64,000 bases of DNA from Streptomyces lydicus. Its GTDB lineage: Bacteria; Actinomycetota; Actinomycetes; Streptomycetales; Streptomycetaceae. Each line of letters begins with the position of its first letter. The first letter of the stretch is position 1. The stretch covers positions 19,499 to 83,498 of the forward strand of contig NZ_JNZA01000030.1 in assembly GCF_000717345.1 (NCBI RefSeq), given 5' to 3'. The position numbers were made by a program, and so were the translations under genes. The notes beneath the pieces were generated by a model. That model searched no databases, was not told the DNA's origin, and saw nothing but the letters and a program-made list of their open reading frames with translations. Positions 44,178-52,609 of the stretch are shown here, in pieces.

Positions 44178-45035
44178 TCAGGAAGCCGCGGCCGGCGTCG
44201 CCTCCTGCTCGGCCTCCACCTGCTGGTTCCAGGCGCGCTTGCCGGCCTGCCAGCCGTCCTCGTCGTGGCCGGTGCGCCAGTAGCCGGAGATCGAGAGCGA
44301 CTCGCGGGGGATCTCCCGCTCGACGCGCAGCAGGCGGCGGAGTTCCTTGACGAAGCCCGCCTCGCCGTGCACGAACGCCTGGACCCGGCCGGCCGGGAAG
44401 TTCAAGTCCCGTACGGCGGCGACCAGTTCGCGGCCGACCGGGGCCGCGCCGCGGTACAGCCAGCGGACAGTGGCGCCGGCCGGGGCGTCCAGCTCCTGGC
44501 GCTCCTCCGGGCCGGCCACCTCGATGAAGGCGTGCACCGGAACGCCCGCGGGCATCCGCGCCAGCGAGGCCGCGACGGCCGGCAGGGCACTCTCGTCGCC
44601 CACCAGCAGGTGCCAGTCGGCGTCGGCCTCCGGGGCGTAGGCGCCGCCGGGCCCGAGGAAGTAGACCTCGTCGCCCGGCCGGGCGGCGGCCGCCCAGGGG
44701 CCGGCCAGGCCCTCGTCGCCGTGCACCACGAAGTCCACGGTCAGCTCGCGCGCCCGTTCGTCCCAGGCGCGCACGGTGTACGTACGGGTCCGCGGCCACT
44801 GGTCGCGCGGGAACTCCGCACGGATCTGCGCGATGTCGAACGGCTCGGGGTAGCGCACGCCGGGCAGCGGGAAGACCAGCTTGACGTAGTGGTCGGAGTA
44901 CTCGCCGGCCGTGAACTCCGCCAGCCCTTCGCCGCCGAGCACCACCCGGACCATGTGCGGGGTGAGGCGCTCGGTGCGCTCCACCCGGGCCCGGTGCAGG
45001 GCGGGCTTCTTGCGGGACGGACGCTCTGCTGCCAC
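44178..45035 (-). CDS. Siderophore-interacting FAD-dependent ferric reductase
   Basis: This 285-residue protein of the SIP/ViuB family releases iron from imported ferric siderophores by reduction. The FAD-binding barrel is at about 15-125, with RTYTVRAWDERARELTVDFV (the RxYT motif) and HGDEGLAGPWAAAARPGDEV. The NAD(P)H-binding domain follows (about 130-265, with LLVGDESALPAVAASLARMP). The C-terminus carries the YWRTGHDEDGW signature. The start is GTG at 45035, after GGGGAG. An iron box 25 bp upstream indicates repression by a DtxR/DmdR-type regulator when iron is plentiful. Confidence 0.93.
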   Translation of the reverse strand: MAAERPSRKKPALHRARVERTERLTPHMVRVVLGGEGLAEFTAGEYSDHYVKLVFPLPGVRYPEPFDIAQIRAEFPRDQWPRTRTYTVRAWDERARELTVDFVVHGDEGLAGPWAAAARPGDEVYFLGPGGAYAPEADADWHLLVGDESALPAVAASLARMPAGVPVHAFIEVAGPEERQELDAPAGATVRWLYRGAAPVGRELVAAVRDLNFPAGRVQAFVHGEAGFVKELRRLLRVEREIPRESLSISGYWRTGHDEDGWQAGKRAWNQQVEAEQEATPAAAS

Positions 45036-45059
45036 GGCAATCTCCCCTGATGCGGCTTG

Positions 45060-45078
45060 TTAGGTATACCTAACCTAA
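45060..45078 (-). promoter_or_regulatory. Iron box (DmdR/DtxR site)
   Basis: On the minus strand the site reads TTAGGTTAGGTATACCTAA, which matches the actinobacterial iron-box consensus TTAGGTTAGGCTAACCTAA at 16 of 19 positions. It lies 25 bp upstream of the GTG of the siderophore-interacting protein gene, over its likely promoter. Confidence 0.85.
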
Positions 45079-45082
45079 CAGG

Positions 45083-46021
45083 TTACCGGCGGAGGGTGAC
45101 GAGAAGCCGCTGCAGGGCGCCGCCCAGGCCCCACCGTGCGGCCAGCGCCTCCAGCCGCTCGGGGTCGGCCGGCTCGGCGGGCAGCGTGTGGTCGACGGTG
45201 GGGACGGTGACGTCGGTGGCCACCTTGACGACCTTGGGGGCGACGTCGAGGTACGGGCGGGCCTCCAGCAGGCGGGCGCGCTGCGCGGGGGTCACCTTCG
45301 AGGCGGGGTCCTCGGCGGCGGCCCGGATGCCCGCGAGGTCGCCGTAGGTGGCGAGCAGCTTGGCGGCGGTCTTCTCGCCGATCCCGGGGACGCCGGGCAG
45401 TCCGTCGCTGGGGTCGCCGCGCAGCAGTGCCAGGTCCGCGTAACCGGGCCCGTCCACCCCGTACTTCTCGCGCAGCAGCGCCTCGTCGGTGACCTGGAGC
45501 GTGCCCACGCCCTTGAGGGGGTACAGCACGCGGATCCCGCGCCGGTCGTCGACGAGCTGGAACAGGTCGCGGTCGCCGGTGACGATGTCCACCGGGCCGG
45601 CGGCTCGCGCGGTCAGGGTGCCGATGATGTCGTCCGCCTCGTAGCCGGCCGCGCCGATCCGGGCGATGCCGAGCGCGTCCAGCACCTCCTCGATGACCGG
45701 GACCTGCGGCGAGAGGGTGTCGGGGATCTCCTCCTCGTCGGGCTCCGCGGAGCCGGCGGGGGCCTCCTCGGCCACCCGGTGCGCCTTGTAGGAGGGGATC
45801 AGATCGACCCGCCACTGGGGACGCCAGTCGAAGTCCATGCAGGCGACCAGGTCGTCGGGGTGGTGGTCCTGGACGAGCCGGGCGATGAAGTCCAGCAGAC
45901 CGCGCACCGCGTTCACCGGAGTGCCGTCCGGGGCTTTGACTGATTCCGGTACCCCGAAATAGGCGCGGAAGTAGAGGGAGGCGGTGTCGAGGAGCATCAG
46001 GCGTCGAGTCACACCTCGCAT
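45083..46021 (-). CDS. 5'-3' exonuclease (PolA N-domain type)
   Basis: This 312-residue protein corresponds to the free-standing 5' nuclease domain of DNA polymerase I. Metal-binding acidic motifs include MLLDTASLYFRAYFG near the start, YEADDIIGTLTARA and VDIVTGDRDLFQLV; the helix-hairpin-helix is GVPGIGEKTAAKLLATYGD. It would process flaps and RNA primers. An acidic insert (AEPDEEEIPD) lies near residue 110. The start is ATG at 46021; no good ribosome site is seen, and MLLDTA eight residues later is an alternative. Its promoter region is next to the iron box of the neighbouring gene only at its 3' end. Confidence 0.92.
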   Translation of the reverse strand: MRGVTRRLMLLDTASLYFRAYFGVPESVKAPDGTPVNAVRGLLDFIARLVQDHHPDDLVACMDFDWRPQWRVDLIPSYKAHRVAEEAPAGSAEPDEEEIPDTLSPQVPVIEEVLDALGIARIGAAGYEADDIIGTLTARAAGPVDIVTGDRDLFQLVDDRRGIRVLYPLKGVGTLQVTDEALLREKYGVDGPGYADLALLRGDPSDGLPGVPGIGEKTAAKLLATYGDLAGIRAAAEDPASKVTPAQRARLLEARPYLDVAPKVVKVATDVTVPTVDHTLPAEPADPERLEALAARWGLGGALQRLLVTLRR

Positions 46022-46170
46022 GATGCCGTATGCCCCATACGTCACACCGATGTGATCTGAAACACCGTCGTGTTTGAGCCCCATAAAGACGGGCAGGCGC
46101 GCAGGCGGAGTGGACCCGCTGAAAGTTTCAACTATTTCGGCGGTGAAGGCGGCCGATCCCGTCCCGCTCC

Positions 46171-46199
46171 ACGACCTGCCGGCGGGGGTGGCAGGTCGT
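46171..46199 (+). promoter_or_regulatory. Hairpin in the leader of the betaine transporter operon
   Basis: Perfect 10-bp arms ACGACCTGCC and GGCAGGTCGT with a 9-nt loop end 25 bp before the GTG start, just ahead of the ribosome site GAGAGG. It could be an attenuator or a stabilising stem. I could not match it to a known riboswitch. Confidence 0.45.
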
Positions 46200-46224
46200 T
46201 CCCCGTGCGACAAGAGAGGCTTAT

Positions 46225-47433
46225 GTGTCCAGGCTGCAAGCCGAGCACCTGTACAAGGTGTTCGGCAGACGACCCGAGGACGCGGTCCGCAAACTCGAAG
46301 CCGGTGCCGACCGGGACGAGTTGCGGGCCGACGGCACCACCGCCGCCGTGATCGACGCGTCGATCGAGGTGGACGAAGGGCAGATCTTCGTCGTCATGGG
46401 TCTGTCCGGTTCCGGCAAGTCGACGCTGCTGCGGATGCTCAACGGGCTGCTGGAGCCGACCGCGGGAACCGTCCGGTTCGACGGCCAGGACCTCACCTCT
46501 CTCAGCGACAAGGAACTGCGCAAGGTCCGCTCCGAGAAGATCTCCATGGTCTTCCAGCACTTCGCGCTCTTCCCGCACCGCAGCGTGCTGGAGAACGCCG
46601 GCTACGGCCTCGAAGTACAGGGCGTCCCCCGCGCCGAGCGGGAGCGGCGGGCCGCCGAGGCGCTGGCCCTCACCGGGCTGGAGGGCTGGGAGAAGTCCTG
46701 GCCCGACGAGCTCTCCGGCGGTATGCAGCAGCGCGTGGGCCTGGCCCGGGCGCTGGCCACCGACGCCGATCTGCTGCTGATGGACGAGTCCTTCAGCGCG
46801 CTCGACCCGCTGATCCGCCGTGACATGCAGGACCAGCTGCTGGAGCTTCAGAAGAGCCTCAAGAAGACCATCGTCTTCATCACCCACGACCTCAACGAGG
46901 CAATGCGCCTCGGTGACCGGATCGCGGTGATGCGGGACGGGCGGATCGTGCAGATCGGCAGCGCCGAGGACATCCTCGTGCGCCCCGCCAACGACTACGT
47001 CGCCTCCTTCATCCAGGACGTGGACCGCAGCCGGGTGCTGACCGCGGGTGCGGTCATGTCGGAGGTCGGCACGGTGCTCGGCACCACCGCCCCGGACGGC
47101 AGGACGCTGGGCACCGCGGCGGAGTTCCGCGCCGCCGCGCCCGCCACGGTCGGTCAGGACACGCCGCTCGCCGAGCTGTTCACCCCCTGCTCGGCCAGCA
47201 CCGTCCCGGTCGCGGTGACGGACGACAAGGGCGCGCTGGTCGGAGCCGTACCGGCCGAGCGGCTGCTCGCGGTGCTCGGCGAGTCCGCGGAGCCGCAGCC
47301 CGCGCCCGGCGTCCCCGCCCAGCCCGCGGTCAAGACCCCCGCGAAGGCCCCCGTGGACGAGACGCCCGGGAACGACGAGCCGGTTGAGCCGGGCAGGAAC
47401 GAGCCCGAGGACAAGGTGATCGCCGGTGCCTAG
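46225..47433 (+). CDS. proV: Glycine betaine/proline ABC transporter ATP-binding protein
   Basis: This 402-residue ATPase of the OpuA/ProV type imports osmoprotectants. It has Walker A GLSGSGKST, the signature LSGGMQQRVGLARALA, and Walker B LLLMDESFSALDP. C-terminal to the ATPase core (after about 270) is a region corresponding to the CBS module of OpuA (sensing ionic strength in Lactococcus), with one recognisable half (DTPLAELFTPCSASTVPVAV), then a Pro/Ala/Glu-rich tail. The start is GTG, after GAGAGG. Its stop codon overlaps the start of the permease gene by 8 bp. Confidence 0.93.
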   Translation: MSRLQAEHLYKVFGRRPEDAVRKLEAGADRDELRADGTTAAVIDASIEVDEGQIFVVMGLSGSGKSTLLRMLNGLLEPTAGTVRFDGQDLTSLSDKELRKVRSEKISMVFQHFALFPHRSVLENAGYGLEVQGVPRAERERRAAEALALTGLEGWEKSWPDELSGGMQQRVGLARALATDADLLLMDESFSALDPLIRRDMQDQLLELQKSLKKTIVFITHDLNEAMRLGDRIAVMRDGRIVQIGSAEDILVRPANDYVASFIQDVDRSRVLTAGAVMSEVGTVLGTTAPDGRTLGTAAEFRAAAPATVGQDTPLAELFTPCSASTVPVAVTDDKGALVGAVPAERLLAVLGESAEPQPAPGVPAQPAVKTPAKAPVDETPGNDEPVEPGRNEPEDKVIAGA

Positions 47434-50026
47434 GATCCAGATAGGCAGCTGGGCGAACGACGCCGTCAACTGGCTGCGGGACAACCTCGACTGGCTGTTC
47501 ACGCTCCTCACCAAGGTGCTGAACGGCCTGTACGACGCCATCCACACCGTGCTGGCCGCCCCCGAACCGCTGCTGCTGGCCGGCATCCTCGCGGTGCTCG
47601 CCTGGTGGCTGCGCGGTCTGCCGGCCGCGGTGCTCACCTTCCTCGGCTTCGCGCTGATCGACTCGATCGAGCAGTGGGGACCGACGATCGAGTCGCTCTC
47701 CCTGGTGCTGGTGGCCTGCCTGATCACCGTCGTGGTCGCCGTGCCGCTGGGCATCTGGGCGGCCCGCAGCCGGGTCGTCGGCGGTGCGCTGCGCCCGGTG
47801 CTCGACCTGATGCAGACGATGCCGGCGATGGTCTACCTGATCCCCGGCATCCTCTTCTTCGGCCTCGGTGTCGTCCCCGGCATCGTCGCCACCATCGTCT
47901 TCTCCATGCCGCCCGCGGTCCGGATGACCGAGCTCGGCATCCGGCAGGTCGACGGGGAACTGGTCGAGGCCGCCGAGGCGTTCGGCACCCACCCGCGCAG
48001 CACGCTCTTCCGGGTGCAGCTGCCGCTGGCGCTGCCGACCATCATGGCCGGAATCAACCAGGTCATCATGCTCGCGCTGTCCATGGTCGTCATCGCCGGC
48101 ATGGTCGGCGGCGGCGGTCTGGGCTCCTCCGTCTACAACGCGATCAGCTCGGTCAACGTGGCGCTGGGCGCCGAGGCCGGCCTCGCGGTGGTCATCCTCG
48201 CCATGTACCTGGACCGGATGACCGGCGCGCTGAACCAGCGGGTCTCCCCGCTCGGCCGGCGCGCGCTGGCCAAGGCGCAGGCGTCGCTCGGCGGGCTGAA
48301 GTTCCTCCACTGGCGGCCCGCCACCTCCGTGGCGATGGTCGGTGTCGTGGTGCTGGCGCTGCTCGCCGGCGGGCTGGGCATGGCCGGCAAGGGCAGCGGC
48401 CAGGGCGGCGGCGGCAACGGCCGCCCGATCAGCCTCGGCTACGTCAACTGGGACGAGGGCAAGGCCACCACGTACCTCTGGAAGGAGATCCTGGAGGAGC
48501 GCGGCTACAAGCCCAAGGTGCAGGCACTGGAGGCCGGTCCGCTGTTCGCCGGGCAGGCCCGCGGCGACATCGACGTCCAGACCAACGCCTGGCTGCCGAC
48601 CACCCACGCCTCGTACTGGAAGAAGTACAAGGACCACCTGGAGGACCTCGGCGCCTGGTACGACAAGACGTCGCTGGAGATCGCGGTGCCGTCCTACGTC
48701 AAGGGCGTCAAGACCCTCGACGACCTCAAGGGCAAGGGCGGCGAGTTCGGCGGCAAGATCACCGGCATCGAGCCGGGCGCCGGCGAGATGAAGATCCTCA
48801 AGGACAAGGTCCTCAAGGACTACGGCCTGGGCGGCGAGTACAAGGTCCAGGAGTCCAGCACCGCGTCCATGCTCAGCGAGCTGGACCGCTCCGTGCACCG
48901 GAAGAAGCCGATCGCGGTCACCCTGTGGTCGCCGCACTGGGCGTACGACAAGTACCCGCTCACCAAGCTCAAGGACCCCAAGGGCTCCTTCGGCTCCGGT
49001 GACAGCCTGCACCTGCTGGGCCGCAAGGGCTTCGCCAAGGACGAGCCCGAGGTCGCCAAGTGGATGAAGAACTTCCACCTGGACGAGAAGCAGCTCACCG
49101 GCCTGGAGAACGACGTCAAGAGCGCCGGCGACGGCCACGAGCAGGACGGCGTGCGCACCTGGCTGAAGAAGAACCCCGGCCTGGTCGACAAGATCGCGCC
49201 GGGCGCCGGGGCCACGTACGCCAAGGGCAAGGACGCCGGCAAGGCGCCGAACATCGGCTACCCCGCGTGGGACGAGGGCATCGCCACCACCTACCTGTGG
49301 AAGAACGTCCTGGAGAAGCGCGGCTACAAGCCGAACATCCGCAACCTCGACGTCGGGCCGATGTGGACCGGGCTGTCCACCGGGCAGATCGACGTGGAGA
49401 CGGACGGCTGGCTGCCGGTGGCGCAGAAGCAGTACTGGGACAAGTACAAGAAGGATCTCGTCGACGTCGGGCCGTGGTACGACAAGACGTCGCTGGAGAT
49501 CGCGGTGCCGTCCTACGTCAAGGGCGTGAAGACGCTCGACGACCTGCGCAAGCACAAGGACGAGTTCAAGGGCAAGATCATCGGAATCGAGCCGGGCACC
49601 GGTGAGATGAAGCGGCTCAAGGACACCGTCGCCCCGGCGTACGGGCTCCAGGACTTCGACGTCACCTCGGCCGGGACCAGCGCGATGCTCGCCGAGCTGG
49701 ACCGGGCGTACCACAAGAAGGAGCCCATCGCGGTCGTCCTGTGGTCGCCGCACTGGGCGTACAGCAAGTACAAGCTCACCAAGCTGGCCGACCCGCAGGG
49801 CACCTGGGGCGCCAACAACCAGATCAAGACGCTCGGCAACAAGAGCTTCCCGAAGAAGTTCCCGGAGTTCGCCGGCTGGCTGAAGAACTGGAAGATGAAC
49901 GCCGAGGAGCTCGGCAGCCTGGAGAAGGACATCCAGGACGCCGGCAAGGGCAACGAGAACAAGGGCGTCGAGAAGTGGATCGCCGACCACCCGGGCATCG
50001 TCGACAAGATGGCGCCGGTGAAGTGA
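47426..50026 (+). CDS. Fused betaine ABC permease with two tandem substrate-binding domains
   Basis: This is an 866-residue fusion. Residues 1-290 form a ProW-type permease with about seven helices and the coupling loop EAAEAFGTHPRSTLFRVQLP. A further membrane segment at about 300-320 leads to two OpuAC/ProX-type receptor domains in tandem (about 330-595 and 605-866). Each starts with a YVNWDEG or YPAWDEG motif and contains DKTSLEIAVPSYVKGVKTLD and LWSPHWAY, the Trp-rich betaine box. The domains are internally duplicated, including 53 identical bases. Lactococcal OpuABC has one such domain; two per chain gives four per transporter dimer. It overlaps proV by 8 bp. Confidence 0.93.
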   Translation: MPRIQIGSWANDAVNWLRDNLDWLFTLLTKVLNGLYDAIHTVLAAPEPLLLAGILAVLAWWLRGLPAAVLTFLGFALIDSIEQWGPTIESLSLVLVACLITVVVAVPLGIWAARSRVVGGALRPVLDLMQTMPAMVYLIPGILFFGLGVVPGIVATIVFSMPPAVRMTELGIRQVDGELVEAAEAFGTHPRSTLFRVQLPLALPTIMAGINQVIMLALSMVVIAGMVGGGGLGSSVYNAISSVNVALGAEAGLAVVILAMYLDRMTGALNQRVSPLGRRALAKAQASLGGLKFLHWRPATSVAMVGVVVLALLAGGLGMAGKGSGQGGGGNGRPISLGYVNWDEGKATTYLWKEILEERGYKPKVQALEAGPLFAGQARGDIDVQTNAWLPTTHASYWKKYKDHLEDLGAWYDKTSLEIAVPSYVKGVKTLDDLKGKGGEFGGKITGIEPGAGEMKILKDKVLKDYGLGGEYKVQESSTASMLSELDRSVHRKKPIAVTLWSPHWAYDKYPLTKLKDPKGSFGSGDSLHLLGRKGFAKDEPEVAKWMKNFHLDEKQLTGLENDVKSAGDGHEQDGVRTWLKKNPGLVDKIAPGAGATYAKGKDAGKAPNIGYPAWDEGIATTYLWKNVLEKRGYKPNIRNLDVGPMWTGLSTGQIDVETDGWLPVAQKQYWDKYKKDLVDVGPWYDKTSLEIAVPSYVKGVKTLDDLRKHKDEFKGKIIGIEPGTGEMKRLKDTVAPAYGLQDFDVTSAGTSAMLAELDRAYHKKEPIAVVLWSPHWAYSKYKLTKLADPQGTWGANNQIKTLGNKSFPKKFPEFAGWLKNWKMNAEELGSLEKDIQDAGKGNENKGVEKWIADHPGIVDKMAPVK
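48656..48708 (+). repeat. 53-bp direct repeat, copy A (first betaine-binding domain)
   Basis: This copy is identical base for base to 49475-49527. It encodes the segment WYDKTSLEIAVPSYVKG of the first receptor domain. Identity at synonymous positions indicates recent duplication or gene conversion. Confidence 0.9.
49475..49527 (+). repeat. 53-bp direct repeat, copy B (second betaine-binding domain)
   Basis: This is the second copy of the repeat at 48656-48708, 819 bp downstream and in the same reading frame, within the second receptor domain. Confidence 0.9.
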
Positions 50027-50058
50027 GCGCCCACGGCGCGTAGTTGACCCGCGAGCAC

Positions 50059-50096
50059 CCGAGCCCGTCCCCGGCCACCGCCGGGGACGGGCTCGG
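50059..50096 (+). terminator. Terminator of the betaine transporter operon
   Basis: A 17-bp perfect stem (CCGAGCCCGTCCCCGGC with GCCGGGGACGGGCTCGG) and loop CACC, followed by CCCTTTCC, lie 32 bp after the operon. Confidence 0.85.
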
Positions 50097-50182
50097 CCCT
50101 TTCCCGGCTCCCGGCCGGCCCGATCACCCGGGCGGCGGCGTCCGGCTCGCGGGGCGGGGCGGCCGGTGCTTCGCTGGGCAGC

Positions 50183-50620
50183 GTGAAGCTCGCGCATCGC
50201 GCCGTCGTCGCGCTGCTCGGGGCCGCCGCGCTGGGCGCCGCGGCACCCGCCGCCCCGGCGCGGGTCGAGCCCGATCCGGTGGTAGCCGGCCAGCGGGTGC
50301 ACCTCGGTGACGGCGGGCGGTGTGGCGCCGCCGGCGGCGCGCGAGCCGTCTCGACGCTCTTCGGGCCGGTGGCACTGCGGCCGGGTGCCCACGGCATGGC
50401 CGCCGACGTGCGGGTCCCCGAGCGGGCGGCGCCGGGGCGCCACACGGTCACCATCAGGTGCGCCGCGGGCGGGGAGACGTTCACCGAGACCCTGACGGTA
50501 CGGCGCGGCCGGGTCGAGGGGGTCGACGTCCCGCAGGCGGCCGGCGGGCTGGCGCTGCTGGTGCTGGCCGTGGGCGCGGCGTACCTGCTCCGCCGCCGCG
50601 GTGCCGTCGCGCAGTCCTGA
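50183..50620 (+). CDS. Small exported protein with C-terminal membrane anchor
   Basis: This 145-residue protein starts at GTG with a signal-like N-terminus (MKLAHRAVVALLGAAALGAA). The middle part is a probable beta domain with two cysteines (GGRCGAAGG and TIRCAAGG), and residues 115-135 form a hydrophobic segment followed by LRRRGAVAQS. This suggests a surface-exposed domain held by a C-terminal helix with a positively charged cytoplasmic end. I recognise no family. Confidence 0.6.
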   Translation: MKLAHRAVVALLGAAALGAAAPAAPARVEPDPVVAGQRVHLGDGGRCGAAGGARAVSTLFGPVALRPGAHGMAADVRVPERAAPGRHTVTIRCAAGGETFTETLTVRRGRVEGVDVPQAAGGLALLVLAVGAAYLLRRRGAVAQS

Positions 50621-50656
50621 CGGCCCCACCGCGGACGACGGCCGTACCGTGGACGG

Positions 50657-51394
50657 ATGACCCGTCACAGCGGCGTACGGCGTGTGGTGTCCCTGGTGCC
50701 CTCCCTGACCGAAGCGGTGGCCGTCAGCGCCCCCGGGCTGCTGGTCGGTGTCACCGACTGGTGCAGCCACCCGGCCGGGCTCACGGCCGCCCGGATCGGC
50801 GGCACCAAGAACCCCGACACCGCCGGGGTCGCCGCCCTCGCGCCGGACCTGGTGCTCGCCAACGAGGAGGAGAACCGTCCGCAGGACCTCGACGCGCTGC
50901 GGGCCGCCGGGATCGAGGTCCTGGTGACGGAAGTGCGCTCGCTGGACCAGGCGTTCGGCGAGCTGCACCGGGTGCTGGTCGACGGCTGCGGACTGCCCCG
51001 GCCCGGGTGGCTGGACGCCGCCGAGGCCGCCTGGCGCGAGCTGCCCCCGGCGGGGGAGGAGCGGGCCGCGGTGGTGCCGGTCTGGCGCCGCCCGTGGATG
51101 GTGCTCGGCAGGGACACCTTCGCCGGGGACCTCCTCGCCCGGCTCGGCGTCCGCAACGTCCACGCGGAGCACCCCGACCGCTACCCGAGGATCCCCCTCG
51201 ACGCGCTGCACGCCTGCCCCGCCGACCTCGTCGTCCTGCCGGACGAGCCGTACCGCTTCACCGCCGAGGACGGCCCCGAGGCGTTCCCCGCGCTGCCCGC
51301 CGCGCTGGTCAGCGGCCGCCATCTGACCTGGTACGGGCCGTCGCTGGCGCAGGCCCCGGCCGTGCTGGCGGGGGCGCTGGCCGCCGCCCGGTGA
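50657..51394 (+). CDS. BtuF-like helical-backbone binding protein without signal peptide
   Basis: This 245-residue protein belongs to the cobalamin/Fe-siderophore receptor family (VVSLVPSLTEAVAVSAPGLL, LVGVTDWCSHP, DLVLANEEENRPQDLDALRA, ARLGVRNVHAEHPDRYPRIP). It has no N-terminal hydrophobic signal or lipobox: the family motif starts at residue 8, and no upstream in-frame sequence supplies one. It therefore appears cytoplasmic and unlinked to a permease. Such stand-alone homologues may be enzymes or carriers for a corrinoid or other ligand; the role is unknown. Confidence 0.75.
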   Translation: MTRHSGVRRVVSLVPSLTEAVAVSAPGLLVGVTDWCSHPAGLTAARIGGTKNPDTAGVAALAPDLVLANEEENRPQDLDALRAAGIEVLVTEVRSLDQAFGELHRVLVDGCGLPRPGWLDAAEAAWRELPPAGEERAAVVPVWRRPWMVLGRDTFAGDLLARLGVRNVHAEHPDRYPRIPLDALHACPADLVVLPDEPYRFTAEDGPEAFPALPAALVSGRHLTWYGPSLAQAPAVLAGALAAAR

Positions 51395-51404
51395 GGGCCG
51401 GCTG

Positions 51405-52523
51405 CTACCGCGGCGGCGCCAGCAGCCGCCCGCGCAGCAGCCCGCTCGCGGTACGGCTCGCGGTCACCGCCACCGCCGTCACCAGGGCGGCGAACAGCGC
51501 CGCCGCCAGCCAGGTGAAGGCGTCCAGGCCGGTGTGCCGGGCCAGGCCCGCGGCCCCCGTGACGCAGGTGCCGAGCGGGAAGGTGAAGCCCCACCACGTC
51601 ATCGCGAAGCCCATGCCGTCGCGCGCGGCCCGGACCACCAGCGCGGTCGCCAGGACCAGCCACAGCAGTGCGAAGCCCGTCACCGGGACCCCGTAGAGGA
51701 CCGCGAAGGCGCCCATTGCGTGGGCGGTCGGGGCGTCCACGGCTCCCGGAGCGGCGGACGCGAGGTTGCTCACCGCGGTGGTGGACTGGCCTAGCGGGCC
51801 GAGGACGAGGAAGAGGGTGGGGGTGAGGGCGAGCGGCAGCGGGCCGTGGTGGATCAGCCGGGACAGCACCATGGGCAGCACCAGCAGGGTGGCCAGCAGG
51901 GACATCCCGAAGAGCGCGTAGCAGGCCAGCAGCAGCGCCTGTCGCCCCTGGCCGGGCGGGAGGTGCGGGACCAGGGCCGGGCCCAGGGCCGCCGACACCA
52001 TGGGGGCGACCAGCGGCAGGATCCACACGGGGGTGGCGCTGCCCGGCTCGATGCGGTGCCGGGTCACCATCAGGTACGGGATCGCCGCGGCGGCGACCAG
52101 GCCGGTGAGCGTGCCCGCGGTCCACAGCACGACGTCGGCGGCCAGCGCGGCCGGCTCGCCGATGACATCCCGGCCGACCGCGAGGGTGCCGCCGCCGACC
52201 GCCAGCAGCGCCATCGCCAGGCACCCGTAGAACGGGGCGACGGCCGGGTCCAGGAGGTGGCGGCGGGCCTGGTCGCCGTGGCGCAGCCAGTGCACGGCCC
52301 GGGCGGCGAGCAGCGTCAGCAGCAGCAGCGCGGACAGCGCCCAGACCAGCCGGTAGCCGGTGCGCAGGCCGGGTGCGGTGAGCGGGAGGGCCGCGCCGGC
52401 GTTGGCGACGATCGCCGTGCCCATGACGGCGGCGTACCAGTTCGGGCCGAGCCGGCTGAGGGGGCCCGGGACGCGCGGGGTGGCGGGGGCCGGGCGGGAA
52501 GGTGCTTGCGCGAGTGTTGCCAT
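51405..52523 (-). CDS. TDT-family transporter (TehA/Mae1-like)
   Basis: This 372-residue membrane protein has about ten helices. LGPNWYAAVMGTAIVANAGA is the typical first helix of the tellurite-resistance/dicarboxylate transporter family (TehA, SLAC1, malic-acid permease), and GMGFAMTWWGFTFPLGTCVT matches its C-terminal conserved region. The substrate may be a C4-dicarboxylate, sulphite or another anion. The start is ATG at 52523. It diverges from a LysR-type regulator gene, probably its controller. Confidence 0.85.
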   Translation of the reverse strand: MATLAQAPSRPAPATPRVPGPLSRLGPNWYAAVMGTAIVANAGAALPLTAPGLRTGYRLVWALSALLLLTLLAARAVHWLRHGDQARRHLLDPAVAPFYGCLAMALLAVGGGTLAVGRDVIGEPAALAADVVLWTAGTLTGLVAAAAIPYLMVTRHRIEPGSATPVWILPLVAPMVSAALGPALVPHLPPGQGRQALLLACYALFGMSLLATLLVLPMVLSRLIHHGPLPLALTPTLFLVLGPLGQSTTAVSNLASAAPGAVDAPTAHAMGAFAVLYGVPVTGFALLWLVLATALVVRAARDGMGFAMTWWGFTFPLGTCVTGAAGLARHTGLDAFTWLAAALFAALVTAVAVTASRTASGLLRGRLLAPPR

Positions 52524-52570
52524 GCGGCCAGCGTTGTCGCCCCGCACGGCCGCCACCAGGGACGTCGCGT

Positions 52571-52595
52571 CTATGGGGGCATAAGCTGGGGTTAT
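52571..52595. promoter_or_regulatory. Putative LysR-type operator
   Basis: Two overlapping imperfect dyads, CTATG-5-CATAAG-like (52571-52585) and ATAA-7-TTAT (52581-52595), lie in the 86-bp gap between the divergent transporter and LysR genes. They are A+T-rich against a G+C-rich background. Confidence 0.5.
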
Positions 52596-52609
52596 GTGCA
52601 GGGGGATTC

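Noticed and set aside
46022..46224. c-di-AMP (ydaO-type) riboswitch before the betaine transporter
   Set aside because: Only a simple hairpin is visible; none of the conserved riboswitch sequence blocks can be recognised.
47330..51322. 1330-codon open frame antisense to the betaine permease fusion and following genes
   Set aside because: High-G+C shadow frame; the plus strand carries recognisable proteins throughout.
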